Below, one piece after another: positions 10,032 through 19,146 of a stretch of DNA of 64,000 bases. Position 1 is the stretch's first letter, and each line of letters opens with the position of its first letter. The position numbers and the translations under genes were made by a program. The stretch comes from JADHMP01 sp016779985 (GTDB taxonomy: Bacteria; Bacteroidota; Bacteroidia; Flavobacteriales; Flavobacteriaceae): contig JADHMP010000008.1 of assembly GCA_016779985.1 (NCBI GenBank), positions 1-64,000 of the forward strand, given 5' to 3'. The notes below the pieces were generated by a model that saw only the letters and a program-made list of their open reading frames with translations, ran no database searches and had not been told where the DNA came from.

Positions 10032-11630
10032 ATGACCACACTTAGTTTGGAAATTCCAAAGGAATTCCATGTAACACCATTCGATTGTAATCAATATTTA
10101 GTAAACGGCGAATTGCGCACTTGGACAGGCGGTCGCTCTAATGTTTATTCATCCATTAAAACCATTAACGAACAGGGAGAAATGGGACCGACTTTGTTAG
10201 GATCTATTCCTGATATGGAAAGCGAAACGGCCCTTGAAGCCCTTGAGGCAGCGGATAAAGCCTACCAAAGAGGACAAGGTTTATGGCCAACCATGAAAGT
10301 GTCAGAACGTTTGAAATGCATGCACAATTTCGTTGAGAAAATGAAATTGCATCGTGAGGAAGTTGTCAAACTTCTAATGTGGGAAATTTGTAAAAACAAA
10401 TCTGATGCCTATAAAGAATTTGATCGAACTGTAGATTATATATATGACACTATAGAGGCTTATAAAACTCTTGATAGAAAGGGAGCGAAATTTGCAAAAC
10501 AAGGAAATATTCATGCTCATATTCGTCGTGGACCATTAGGTGTTGTTCTTTGTTTGGGGCCTTATAATTATCCCCTTAATGAGACTTTTTGCTTATTGAT
10601 CCCGGCTATTATAATGGGTAACACCGCTATTTTTAAACCAGCTAAGCATGGGGTACTTCTCATTGCTCCTTTGTTGCAAGCTTTTCAAGAAAGTTTTCCT
10701 CCAGGAGTAGTGAATATCCTTTTTGGTCGCGGAAGAAAAATAGCAACACCTATCATGCAAACCGGTAAAATTGATGTACTTGCTTTGATTGGTCACAGTT
10801 CGTCTGCTGTATCTCTCCAAGATGAGCATCCGAACAAAAACAGACTGCGGCTAGTATTGGGGTTGGAGGCCAAAAATCCAGGAATTATTTTGCCAGATGC
10901 AGATCTTGAATTAACCATTAAAGAATGTATTTCAGGAACATTATCCTACAATGGTCAGCGCTGTACGGCACTTAAGGTACTGTATGTTCATGAGTCACTT
11001 ATCGATGAATTTAATCAACGTTTTTCAGAGGCTGTAGATAAATTAAAATTTGGTTTGCCATGGGAAGAAGACAGTTTCTTAACACCTCTCCCAGAACCTA
11101 ATAAGCCAGCCTATATCCAAGAACTCATTAAAGATGCTGTGGAAAAAGGGGGTAAGGTAATCAACAAAAGGGGTGGAGAATTAAGCGATAATTATTCTTT
11201 CCCTGCTGTAATTTATCCAGTGAATGACTCTATGAAATTATATCACGAAGAACAATTTGGACCGATTATACCAGTTATCGCTTATAAAAATATTGAAGAA
11301 CCTCTATCTGCCATGGCAGCATCAGACTACGGGCAGCAGGTGAGTTTGTTTGGACGAGACGTAAGAAAAATTGGACCACTAATTGATGCTTTAGCCAATT
11401 TAGTGTGCAGGGTAAATCTTAATTCGGCCTGTCAACGTGGACCAGATGTATATCCTTTTACTGGAAGGAAAAACTCTGCGGTGAGTACTCTTAGTGTTTA
11501 TGATGCGTTACGATCTTTTTCGATACGTACTTTTGTAGCTTCTAAAGACAATCCATATAACAACGAGATTTTGGAAACCCTTCTAAATTCTCAGGAATCA
11601 AATTTTGTAACTACAGAATACTTACTGTAA
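10032..11630 (+). CDS. gapN: NADP-dependent non-phosphorylating glyceraldehyde-3-phosphate dehydrogenase (GapN-type ALDH)
   Basis: The protein has 532 residues in the aldehyde dehydrogenase superfamily. The catalytic base is Glu279 in GLEAKNPG and the nucleophile is Cys311 in NGQRCTALK. The pattern of insertions and the GQRCTALKV motif resemble GapN-type enzymes, which oxidise glyceraldehyde 3-phosphate straight to 3-phosphoglycerate and produce NADPH. The substrate call rests on family resemblance, so another aldehyde is possible. It lies alone between the ilv and leu operons, convergent with leuB (16 bases apart). NADPH supply for IlvC is a possible reason for the location, but this is speculation. 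Confidence 0.75.
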   Translation: MTTLSLEIPKEFHVTPFDCNQYLVNGELRTWTGGRSNVYSSIKTINEQGEMGPTLLGSIPDMESETALEALEAADKAYQRGQGLWPTMKVSERLKCMHNFVEKMKLHREEVVKLLMWEICKNKSDAYKEFDRTVDYIYDTIEAYKTLDRKGAKFAKQGNIHAHIRRGPLGVVLCLGPYNYPLNETFCLLIPAIIMGNTAIFKPAKHGVLLIAPLLQAFQESFPPGVVNILFGRGRKIATPIMQTGKIDVLALIGHSSSAVSLQDEHPNKNRLRLVLGLEAKNPGIILPDADLELTIKECISGTLSYNGQRCTALKVLYVHESLIDEFNQRFSEAVDKLKFGLPWEEDSFLTPLPEPNKPAYIQELIKDAVEKGGKVINKRGGELSDNYSFPAVIYPVNDSMKLYHEEQFGPIIPVIAYKNIEEPLSAMAASDYGQQVSLFGRDVRKIGPLIDALANLVCRVNLNSACQRGPDVYPFTGRKNSAVSTLSVYDALRSFSIRTFVASKDNPYNNEILETLLNSQESNFVTTEYLL

Positions 11631-11646
11631 GTTCAATTTTTTGTTT

Positions 11647-12705
11647 TTAAATATTAGCGGCAAGAAAATCTCCTACTTCTGAGGTCTTGTAGGTTTTTCC
11701 TTCATTGGCTAAGTCTTCAGTAACTATTCCCTTTGATAAAGAGAGATCAACTACGTTACGAATACAGTCAGCCTCTTCTTTAAAGCCAAAGGCCATTTCA
11801 AAAAGCATTGCAGCAGATAACACAGTAGCTAAAGGATTTGCAATGTCTTTTCCAGCTGCCTGAGGAAAAGAGCCGTGAATAGGTTCAAACAGACTTGTTT
11901 GCTCACCCACAGATGCAGAGGGCATCAATCCCATTGATCCAGAGATCACAGAGGCTTCATCGGTAAGGATATCTCCAAAAAGATTTTCGGTGATCAGCAC
12001 ATCATAACTATTAGGCCATTGCACTAGCCGCATGGCCACAGCATCTACAAATTCATAAGATACTTCAACATCTGGATAGTCTTTTTCCATGGCTTGTACT
12101 GTTTCTCGCCATAATCTAGAGCTTTCTAACACATTAGCTTTGTCCACACAACATAATTTTTTTGAGCGCGTAAGGGCTAGTTCAAACCCTTTTTTTGCCA
12201 GCCTTTTGATTTCGTCTCGAGTGTATGTACACGTATCAAAGGCGGTATTTCCATTGTCTTTTCTACCTCTTTCTCCGAAATATATGCCGCCCGTAAGTTC
12301 TCTTAAAAAAACTAAATCTGTGCCTTCGATTCTTTCTTTTTTTAATGGAGATTTATCTAATAAAGAAGGAAATGTAAATGTGGGTCTCACATTTGCAAAG
12401 AGTCCTAACTTTTGTCGCATCTTTAATAAGCCTTGTTCCGGCCTAATTTTAGCAGAGGGGTCATTATCAAATCGAGGATGACCAATTGCACCAAATAAAA
12501 CAGCATCTGCATTGAGGCATATTTGGTGTGTTTCTTCAGGGTAGGGATCACCCACTGCATCAATGGCTGCAGCGCCTGTGAGAGCCGGTATCCAACTAAT
12601 TTCGTGGTCAAATTTTTTTGCTACAGCATCGCAAACTTTTACAGCTTGTTCAATAACTTCGGGGCCAATACCATCCCCGGCCAGTAGGGCAATCGATTTT
12701 TTCAT
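11647..12705 (-). CDS. leuB: 3-isopropylmalate dehydrogenase
   Basis: The protein has 352 residues. The start KSIALLAGDGIGPEV, the central ELTGGIYFGERG and the NAD-binding EPIHGSFPQAAGKDIANP are LeuB signatures. It oxidises and decarboxylates 3-isopropylmalate to the leucine precursor 2-oxoisocaproate. The same fold accepts 3-methylmalate in the citramalate route, which matters here because of the adjacent second LeuA-like gene. It is the last gene of the minus-strand leu operon, five bases after the upstream gene's stop. Confidence 0.96.
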   Translation of the reverse strand: MKKSIALLAGDGIGPEVIEQAVKVCDAVAKKFDHEISWIPALTGAAAIDAVGDPYPEETHQICLNADAVLFGAIGHPRFDNDPSAKIRPEQGLLKMRQKLGLFANVRPTFTFPSLLDKSPLKKERIEGTDLVFLRELTGGIYFGERGRKDNGNTAFDTCTYTRDEIKRLAKKGFELALTRSKKLCCVDKANVLESSRLWRETVQAMEKDYPDVEVSYEFVDAVAMRLVQWPNSYDVLITENLFGDILTDEASVISGSMGLMPSASVGEQTSLFEPIHGSFPQAAGKDIANPLATVLSAAMLFEMAFGFKEEADCIRNVVDLSLSKGIVTEDLANEGKTYKTSEVGDFLAANI

Positions 12706-12710
12706 AAGGT

Positions 12711-14231
12711 TTAATTCGCAATGATGTTTAACATTTTTTCGGTGGCTTTGATAGCCGAAACTGTTTGATCTGAATCTAATCCACGGGTGATGAATTCAGC
12801 ACCTCCGTTTTTCCAAGTAATGCTTGTTTCGCAGAGGGCATCTGAGCTACTCCCTGGAGGAATTCGAACAGCATAGTCAACTAGATCTGGTAATGTGTTA
12901 GGCTGGGTAGAATATATTTTTTGTAAAGCATTCCAGAAGGCATCATATTGTCCATCACCAGATGCATTTTCTTCATAAGATTTGCCGTTAATAGAAATAG
13001 CAATGGCAGTGGTAGGTCGAAGTCCTTTTGAATGAGTGAGGACATAAGACCTGATAATCACTTTAGGTTGAATAACACTTCCCAAAACATCTGAAATGAT
13101 AAAAGGTAGGTCTTCTGCAGTCACCTTTTCCTTCTTATCTCCAAGGGCAATAATTCGTTGTGTAACCTGTTTAAGCTCTTGGTCATTGAGGGAAATTCCT
13201 AATTCCTGAAGATTTTTCTGGATATTAGCTTTCCCTGACGTTTTTCCTAATGCATATTTTCTCTTTCTTCCAAAACGTTCAGGCAATAAATTATTGAAGT
13301 ATAGATTCTTTTTGTGGTCTCCATCAGCATGAATTCCAGCAGTTTGTGTAAATACGTTTCCACCCACAATAGGTTTATTAGCTGGAATCGGAAAGCCTGT
13401 TAGAGTGGCTACTAATTTACTAACCTTGAATAAGGCATCTTCATTAATATTTATTTTTACTTCAGGCAAGAAATCATTAACAACAGCTACAACACTTGCC
13501 AAGGGAGCGTTACCAGCTCGTTCTCCCATGCCATTCACCGTCAAATGAATGCCATTGATGTTTTTTTTGACAGCTTCAAAGGCATTGGCTACACTTAGGT
13601 CATAGTCATTATGACCATGAAAATCGAAGCGAGTGGTTGGATAGCGATCAATTAAGACTGTCAGAAATGACTTTACTTCTTCTGGTGTGAGTACTCCAAG
13701 GGTATCTGGTAATAATATTCGTTCAATCTTTTGAGTAACCAAAAAGTCGATGTAATGCATCACATAATCTGACGAATTACGCATACCATTACTCCAATCT
13801 TCAAGATAAATATTTGTTTTTATTCCATGCTTAGCAGCATTTTCAATAGCCTTTCCTACAGCTCCAAAGTGCTCTTCGGGAGATTGCTTGAGTTGATGTT
13901 CCAAATGATTTATTGACCCCTTTGTAAGAAGGTTTTGCACTTTGGCTCCTGCCTCAAGCATCCAATCAAGAGAGATTCCGTTGTCAATAAAGGTTAAAAT
14001 TTCGACGCGCTCCAAGTATCCCTTGTCAGCTGCCCAAGTAGTGATGTCTTTGACCGCTTCAAACTCTCCTTTAGAAACACGTGCTGAGGCCACTTCAATT
14101 CTGTCAATGTTTAATTCTTCCAATAGAAGTTTTGAAAGTGTGAGCTTCTCAGCAGCTGAAAAAGAAACCCCTGAAGTTTGTTCTCCATCTCTTAGGGTAG
14201 TATCCATAATTTCGAGGAAACGTTGAGCCAT
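12711..14231 (-). CDS. 2-isopropylmalate/citramalate synthase family enzyme with C-terminal regulatory domain
   Basis: The protein has 506 residues. The DRE-TIM catalytic barrel (about 1-270) carries DTTLRDGEQTSG at the start, the metal-binding HGHND in DFHGHNDYDLSVANAF, and GMGERAGNAPL. A C-terminal LeuA-dimer regulatory domain (about 370-506, ending in AIKATEKML) is present, unlike the short leuA product of the same operon. It condenses acetyl-CoA with a 2-oxo acid. Possible substrates are 2-oxoisovalerate (leucine) or pyruvate (citramalate, leading to isoleucine). I favour citramalate because no ilvA is seen and a separate LeuA is present, but sequence alone does not decide. It lies between leuD and leuB. 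Confidence 0.8.
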   Translation of the reverse strand: MAQRFLEIMDTTLRDGEQTSGVSFSAAEKLTLSKLLLEELNIDRIEVASARVSKGEFEAVKDITTWAADKGYLERVEILTFIDNGISLDWMLEAGAKVQNLLTKGSINHLEHQLKQSPEEHFGAVGKAIENAAKHGIKTNIYLEDWSNGMRNSSDYVMHYIDFLVTQKIERILLPDTLGVLTPEEVKSFLTVLIDRYPTTRFDFHGHNDYDLSVANAFEAVKKNINGIHLTVNGMGERAGNAPLASVVAVVNDFLPEVKININEDALFKVSKLVATLTGFPIPANKPIVGGNVFTQTAGIHADGDHKKNLYFNNLLPERFGRKRKYALGKTSGKANIQKNLQELGISLNDQELKQVTQRIIALGDKKEKVTAEDLPFIISDVLGSVIQPKVIIRSYVLTHSKGLRPTTAIAISINGKSYEENASGDGQYDAFWNALQKIYSTQPNTLPDLVDYAVRIPPGSSSDALCETSITWKNGGAEFITRGLDSDQTVSAIKATEKMLNIIAN

Positions 14232-14255
14232 GTGGAGTGGTTTTACACCTTAAAA

Positions 14256-14852
14256 TTAAAGCGGAAGGTTTTCAGCAAACTGATCTATTGTATTTCTCAA
14301 ATTGTATAGATAGTCAATGTCGTCATAGCCATTAGAAAGATTATCTTTTTTATAGGCATTAATTTGAAAGGTTTCTTTCTTGTTGATTCCAGAGAGGGTG
14401 AGTGTTTGTAGAGGTAAATTTACCTCTAAGTTTGTTTTTGGATCAGAAGCGATGGCATCAAAAATTTCAGCTAAAAAGGCCTCACTGATTTGAACAGGTA
14501 AAACACCAATATTTAAACAGTTGTTTTTAAAAATGTCAGCAAAAAAACTAGAAACAACACATCTAAACCCGTAGTCATAAATAGCCCAAGCAGCGTGTTC
14601 TCGAGAGGATCCAGAGCCAAAATTTTTACCTCCTACTAAAATCTTACCAGAATAAGTAGAATCATTTAAGACGAAAGATTTTTTTGGTGTTCCGTCCTGA
14701 TGATAGCGCCAATCTCTAAATAGATTATCTCCAAATCCTTTTCTTTCGGTCGCTTTCAGAAAACGAGCCGGAATGATTTGATCGGTATCAACATTTTCAA
14801 TAGGTAGTGGAACAGCACTACTCTTTAATGTTTTTAAGGGTTCGTAAGCCAT
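14256..14852 (-). CDS. leuD: 3-isopropylmalate dehydratase small subunit
   Basis: The protein has 198 residues, matching the enterobacterial-length LeuD. The swivelling aconitase domain shows NVDTDQIIPARFL near the N-terminus and GKNFGSGSSREHAAWAI, the substrate-recognition loop. With LeuC it forms the heterodimer that isomerises 2- to 3-isopropylmalate, and it can act on citramalate in the alternative isoleucine route. It lies four bases after leuC on the minus strand. Confidence 0.96.
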   Translation of the reverse strand: MAYEPLKTLKSSAVPLPIENVDTDQIIPARFLKATERKGFGDNLFRDWRYHQDGTPKKSFVLNDSTYSGKILVGGKNFGSGSSREHAAWAIYDYGFRCVVSSFFADIFKNNCLNIGVLPVQISEAFLAEIFDAIASDPKTNLEVNLPLQTLTLSGINKKETFQINAYKKDNLSNGYDDIDYLYNLRNTIDQFAENLPL

Positions 14853-14856
14853 ATAA

Positions 14857-16251
14857 TTATAAAAAGGTTCTAGGATCAGTTACTCTTCCCGTAATAGCTG
14901 CAGCAGCTGCTACTATTGGGCTTGCCAAAAGCGTTCTTGCGCCAGGGCCTTGCCTCCCTTCAAAATTTCTATTGGAGGTACTCACTGCATATTTGCCAGC
15001 TGGAATTTTATCATCATTCATAGCTAAACAAGCAGAGCAACCTGGTTCTCTCAATTCAAAACCAGATTCTTGCAAAATTTGTAGTAATCCTTCTTTCTTA
15101 ATAGAATTGAGGACATTGTGCGACCCAGGGACTAACCATGCGGTCACATTTTTTGCTTTTTTTCTTCCTTTCACAATGGCTGTAAAGGCTCTAAAATCTT
15201 CTATACGTCCATTTGTACAACTGCCTAGAAAAACAAAATCAATGGGTTTGCCAAGCATTTGGTCACCTTCAGAATAGCCCATATAGTTAAGAGATTTTTT
15301 ATAAGTGGCACTGCTGTTGGCATCATCATTTGCAGTCGGTATAACATTTGAAATACTCATACCCATTCCTGGATTAGTTCCATAGGTAATCATAGGCTCA
15401 ATGGTTGAACCGTCGAAATGATATTCTTTATCAAACGAAGCTCCTTCGTCAGTAGTAAGGGTTTTCCAATAGTCCATTGCTTTCTCCCAGTCTTTTCCTT
15501 TTGGAGTAAATTCTCTGTCTTTTAAATAAGCAAACGTTTTTTCATCTGGTGCCACCAGTCCGCCTCTAGCTCCCATTTCAATACTCAGATTGCACACTGT
15601 CATTCGGCCTTCCATACTTAAATTTTGGAAAATCTCCCCGGCATATTCCACAAAATATCCTGTGGCTCCCGAGGTTGAAAGTTGTGATATAATAAATAAT
15701 GCAACATCTTTTGGTGTTACACCAAAATTTAGTGAACCATCAATGGTGATACGCATTTTTTTGGGTTTGGGTTGCAAAATACATTGTGTGGCTAAAACCA
15801 TTTCAACTTCTGAAGTACCTATACCAAAAGCGATAGCACCAAAAGCTCCATGGGTAGAAGTATGTGAATCACCACATACTATTGTTGCTCCAGGTTGAGT
15901 AATTCCATATTCTGGTCCTACTACATGAACAATCCCATTTTTTTTATGCCCCAACCCCCAAAAAGAAATGTCATTGGCTTTAGCATTTTCTTCGAGTGCA
16001 GCCAATTGTTTAGCTGACAAGGGGTCAGCCACGGGTAGGTGTTGATTGATAGTTGGTGTGTTGTGGTCTGCTGTAGCAAAAGTTCGTTCAGGATAGCGAA
16101 CTTTTATTCCTCTATTCTTTAATCCTAAAAAGGCAACTGGACTCGTCACTTCATGCACCATGTGTCGATCTATGAAGAGGACGTCTGGTCCATTTTCTAT
16201 AGATTCTACAACATGCGAGTCCCATACTTTATCAAAAAGTGTTTTTTTCAT
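14857..16251 (-). CDS. leuC: 3-isopropylmalate dehydratase large subunit
   Basis: The protein has 464 residues. It is an aconitase-superfamily protein beginning KTLFDKVWDSHVV. The [4Fe-4S] ligands are the cysteine of FLGSCTNGR and the pair in PGCSACLAM. IVCGDSHTSTHGAFGA is the conserved active-site segment. It is the catalytic partner of LeuD, which follows four bases later, and lies 19 bases after the leuA stop. Confidence 0.97.
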   Translation of the reverse strand: MKKTLFDKVWDSHVVESIENGPDVLFIDRHMVHEVTSPVAFLGLKNRGIKVRYPERTFATADHNTPTINQHLPVADPLSAKQLAALEENAKANDISFWGLGHKKNGIVHVVGPEYGITQPGATIVCGDSHTSTHGAFGAIAFGIGTSEVEMVLATQCILQPKPKKMRITIDGSLNFGVTPKDVALFIISQLSTSGATGYFVEYAGEIFQNLSMEGRMTVCNLSIEMGARGGLVAPDEKTFAYLKDREFTPKGKDWEKAMDYWKTLTTDEGASFDKEYHFDGSTIEPMITYGTNPGMGMSISNVIPTANDDANSSATYKKSLNYMGYSEGDQMLGKPIDFVFLGSCTNGRIEDFRAFTAIVKGRKKAKNVTAWLVPGSHNVLNSIKKEGLLQILQESGFELREPGCSACLAMNDDKIPAGKYAVSTSNRNFEGRQGPGARTLLASPIVAAAAAITGRVTDPRTFL

Positions 16252-16270
16252 GCTATTATTAAGTTGCGCA

Positions 16271-17419
16271 TTAAATTTTGCTTAATTCTATAATTTTTGG
16301 AAGGTCATCATCTCCAACTTCTTTTTGCTTGTCTGCAACGATTAAGAACTGCTCATAGACTTTATCTAACTGCAATTTATCCAACTCAAACCCAATATTT
16401 TTTGCTCTATAAGCCAAAGCTGCTCTGCCACTTCTAGCGGTTAAAACGATGGCAGATTTATTGACACCCACCTCATGGGGATCAATTATCTCGTAGGTTT
16501 CTCTTTTCTTTATGACTCCGTCTTGATGAATGCCTGAGCTATGGGCAAAAGCATTAGCACCCACAATGGCTTTGTTGGGTTGCACTGGCATACCCATACT
16601 ATGAGAAACCAAGTCACTTAAACTGTGGAGCATTTTGGCATTAATTCTAGTGTCTAAGTCAAGATAGGCGTGTTGCCTTAAAATCATCACCACTTCTTCT
16701 AGCGCTGTGTTACCAGCCCGTTCTCCGATGCCATTGATTGTACATTCTATTTGTCTAGCGCCGTTTTGAACACCTGCTATGGAGTTGGCTGTAGCCATGC
16801 CCAAGTCATTGTGACAATGACAAGATAATCGCGCTTTGTAAATCCCCTTTACGTTTTCTTTGAGATATTTTATTTTTGACCCATATTCTTCTGGAAGACA
16901 ATAACCTGTAGTATCTGGTATATTTAAAACAGTGGCACCAGCTTTAACAACAGCCTCACATACTTGAGATAAAAAAACATTAGAAGTTCTACCAGCATCC
17001 TCTGCATAAAACTCAACATCTTCTACATAAGATTTGGCGTGTTTTACCGCTGCTACAGCTCGTTCTAGTATTTTTTCAGGTGTAGAATTGAATTTGTATT
17101 TGATATGACTTTCTGAAGTTCCAATACCAGTATGAATACGCGCTTTTTTGGCATGCTTGAGGGCTTCAGCTGCTACATCGATATCTTTTTTTACAGCACG
17201 AGTTAGCCCACAAACGGTTGCATTTTTAATCAATCTTGATATGGCTTCAACCGATTTGAAATCTCCAGGGCTTGAAATGGGAAAACCCGCTTCTAAAACA
17301 TCAACACCCAAAAGGTCTAATTGTTCAGCAATGACTAATTTAGTCTTAGAATCAAGTTTGCATCCTGGAACTTGTTCACCGTCTCTAAGGGTAGTATCAA
17401 ATATTTCTACAAATTCCAT
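16271..17419 (-). CDS. leuA: 2-isopropylmalate synthase, short form without regulatory domain
   Basis: The protein has 382 residues. The catalytic barrel starts EIFDTTLRDGEQVPGC and carries the metal-binding CHCHNDLGMATAN and GIGERAGNTALEEVV. The chain stops after the linker helices (KIIELSKI), so the usual 120-150 residue leucine-binding domain is missing. It makes 2-isopropylmalate from 2-oxoisovalerate and acetyl-CoA, the first step of leucine synthesis. It is first in the minus-strand leu operon. A perfect palindrome GACTA-G-TAGTC at 17428-17438 lies nine bases upstream of the ATG and could be an operator; its role is unknown. Confidence 0.93.
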   Translation of the reverse strand: MEFVEIFDTTLRDGEQVPGCKLDSKTKLVIAEQLDLLGVDVLEAGFPISSPGDFKSVEAISRLIKNATVCGLTRAVKKDIDVAAEALKHAKKARIHTGIGTSESHIKYKFNSTPEKILERAVAAVKHAKSYVEDVEFYAEDAGRTSNVFLSQVCEAVVKAGATVLNIPDTTGYCLPEEYGSKIKYLKENVKGIYKARLSCHCHNDLGMATANSIAGVQNGARQIECTINGIGERAGNTALEEVVMILRQHAYLDLDTRINAKMLHSLSDLVSHSMGMPVQPNKAIVGANAFAHSSGIHQDGVIKKRETYEIIDPHEVGVNKSAIVLTARSGRAALAYRAKNIGFELDKLQLDKVYEQFLIVADKQKEVGDDDLPKIIELSKI

Positions 17420-17492
17420 TAATTATGACTAGTAGTCTCTATGAGTTATAACACAGCTAAATTAAAGAATAGTTTAAATTCTAGAAAAATTG

Positions 17493-17500
17493 TATCTTTG
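17493..17500 (+). promoter_or_regulatory. Candidate Bacteroidota -7 box (TATCTTTG)
   Basis: TATCTTTG is an exact match to the TAnnTTTG -7 element of Bacteroidota housekeeping promoters, 75 bases before the ATG of the unknown helical protein. I see no clear TTG -33 element at the usual distance. Confidence 0.45.
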
Positions 17501-17574
17501 AATTACAATATTCTTTACAACACAAGCAATATTAAATATTTCATTGCCAGTGATTTAATCTAATTTTTTTTACA

Positions 17575-19146
17575 ATGACAAATGTCCCTAAAGATAATTT
17601 ATTTGTACTAATTAAATCGCTGACAAAATCAGAAAAAAGACAATTTAAGCTTTATGTTGGACGAATGGGGTCTAACGAAGACTCAAAGTTTTTGAGTTTG
17701 TTCAATGTTATGGACAAAATGCTTCGTTATCAAGAGAAAATTATTCTCGAAAAAGGGATAGTTACTAAACAACAACTTTCCAATCTAAAGGCGCATCTCT
17801 ACAAACAAATATTGATTAGTTTGAGAATGAATCCGGTGCACAAAAACATTAGAATATTGATTCGTGAACAATTAGATTTTGCCACTATTCTTTATCAAAA
17901 AGGACTTTATAAACAGAGTTTGAAATTATTAGAAAAAGCAAAACTTTTAGCCCTTAAGCACGAAGAAAAATATATTGCATATGATATCGTCGAATTAGAA
18001 AAAATTATAGAATCTCAATATATCACTAGAAGTTTAAGTAATCGCGCTGATCATCTTATCACAGAAGCAGAGTATTTAAGTAGACAAAATAATCTTACAA
18101 CCCAACTTTCCAATTTATCATTGCAGCTCTACCAAAGATTGATAAAAGCAGGCTACTCAAAAAACGATAGTGAATATAAGGAAATCACTCATTTTTTTTA
18201 TAAAAACATTCCAGATGTAGAATTAGAAAAACTAGGTTTCCGTGAAAAATTGTGGTACTATAAAGCCCATGTTTGGTATGGTTTTCTCACACAAGACTTT
18301 TTAGCAACCTACCGCTATGCAGCCAAGTGGGTAGAAATGTTTGAAGAAAACCCACAAATGATTCCATTGCATCCTGTGTTTTATTTAAAAGGTAATAATT
18401 ATTTAATGGAAAGTTTGAGCCTTATCAAATATCCTGCAAAATTCAAATCAGTCCTAAACTTAATGTACCAGAGGACAGAGTCGAATGAGTTTCCTGTGAA
18501 TGACAATTTAAAAGCACTCAATTTCCAGTTTTATTTTAGCAATAGACTCAACTTATGCTTTATGGAAGGAGTTTTTGAGGAAGGTGTTTCACTAGTACCA
18601 AAAATAATTGCTGGTATTGAGACCTTTCACAATCAAATTGATCCTCACCACGTCATGTTGTTTTATTATAAAATTGCTTGTCTTTATTTTGGAAAATCTG
18701 ATTATGAAAAATGTATTTTTTATTTAGATAAAATTATAAGCAACAAGGGGCTTAAAATGAGAGAAGATTTATTGTGTTTTACTCGAGTTCTAAGTTTATT
18801 CGCTCATTATGAGGCAGGCTTTGATTATCACCTTGAAAAACAATTGCGCGAAACCTACAAATTTTTAATCAAAATGAATGATTTATATGCTGTACAAAAG
18901 GCAATGATTCGTTTTGTGAGAAGTTTAGGGAACATCTATCCTCATGAACTTAAGGCAGCCTTCCAAAAGCTTTATGAAGAATTGAAACCTTATGAAAATG
19001 ATCCCTATGAACGTCGTTCATTCCTTTATTTAGATATTTTGTCTTGGTTAGAAAGTAAAATTGAAAATAGACCTATTACAGAAATCATCAGACAAAAAGC
19101 ACAGCAGTTTAATCGAAAAGAACGGTCTTCCATATCCCCTGTATAG
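17575..19146 (+). CDS. Conserved helical protein of unknown function
   Basis: The protein has 523 residues and I do not recognise a named domain. It is rich in Lys, Leu, Tyr and Phe, has no signal peptide or membrane segment, and reads as a run of amphipathic helices with repeated patterns such as LYQKGLYKQSLKLLEKAKLL and IYPHELKAAFQKLYEELK. This suggests a TPR-like solenoid used for protein binding. The N-terminal LIKSLTKSEKRQFKLYV looks like a small conserved helical motif. The gene is divergent from leuA and its last 38 bases overlap the 3' end of the convergent pseudouridine synthase gene. Cytoplasmic location is inferred. Confidence 0.75.
   Translation: MTNVPKDNLFVLIKSLTKSEKRQFKLYVGRMGSNEDSKFLSLFNVMDKMLRYQEKIILEKGIVTKQQLSNLKAHLYKQILISLRMNPVHKNIRILIREQLDFATILYQKGLYKQSLKLLEKAKLLALKHEEKYIAYDIVELEKIIESQYITRSLSNRADHLITEAEYLSRQNNLTTQLSNLSLQLYQRLIKAGYSKNDSEYKEITHFFYKNIPDVELEKLGFREKLWYYKAHVWYGFLTQDFLATYRYAAKWVEMFEENPQMIPLHPVFYLKGNNYLMESLSLIKYPAKFKSVLNLMYQRTESNEFPVNDNLKALNFQFYFSNRLNLCFMEGVFEEGVSLVPKIIAGIETFHNQIDPHHVMLFYYKIACLYFGKSDYEKCIFYLDKIISNKGLKMREDLLCFTRVLSLFAHYEAGFDYHLEKQLRETYKFLIKMNDLYAVQKAMIRFVRSLGNIYPHELKAAFQKLYEELKPYENDPYERRSFLYLDILSWLESKIENRPITEIIRQKAQQFNRKERSSISPV

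Noticed and set aside
12089..12481. 130-codon plus-strand open frame
   Set aside because: It lies wholly antisense to leuB, whose motifs are intact; the composition is a mirror of the real gene.
14807..15277. 156-codon plus-strand open frame
   Set aside because: It is antisense to leuC and the start of leuD; no family features.
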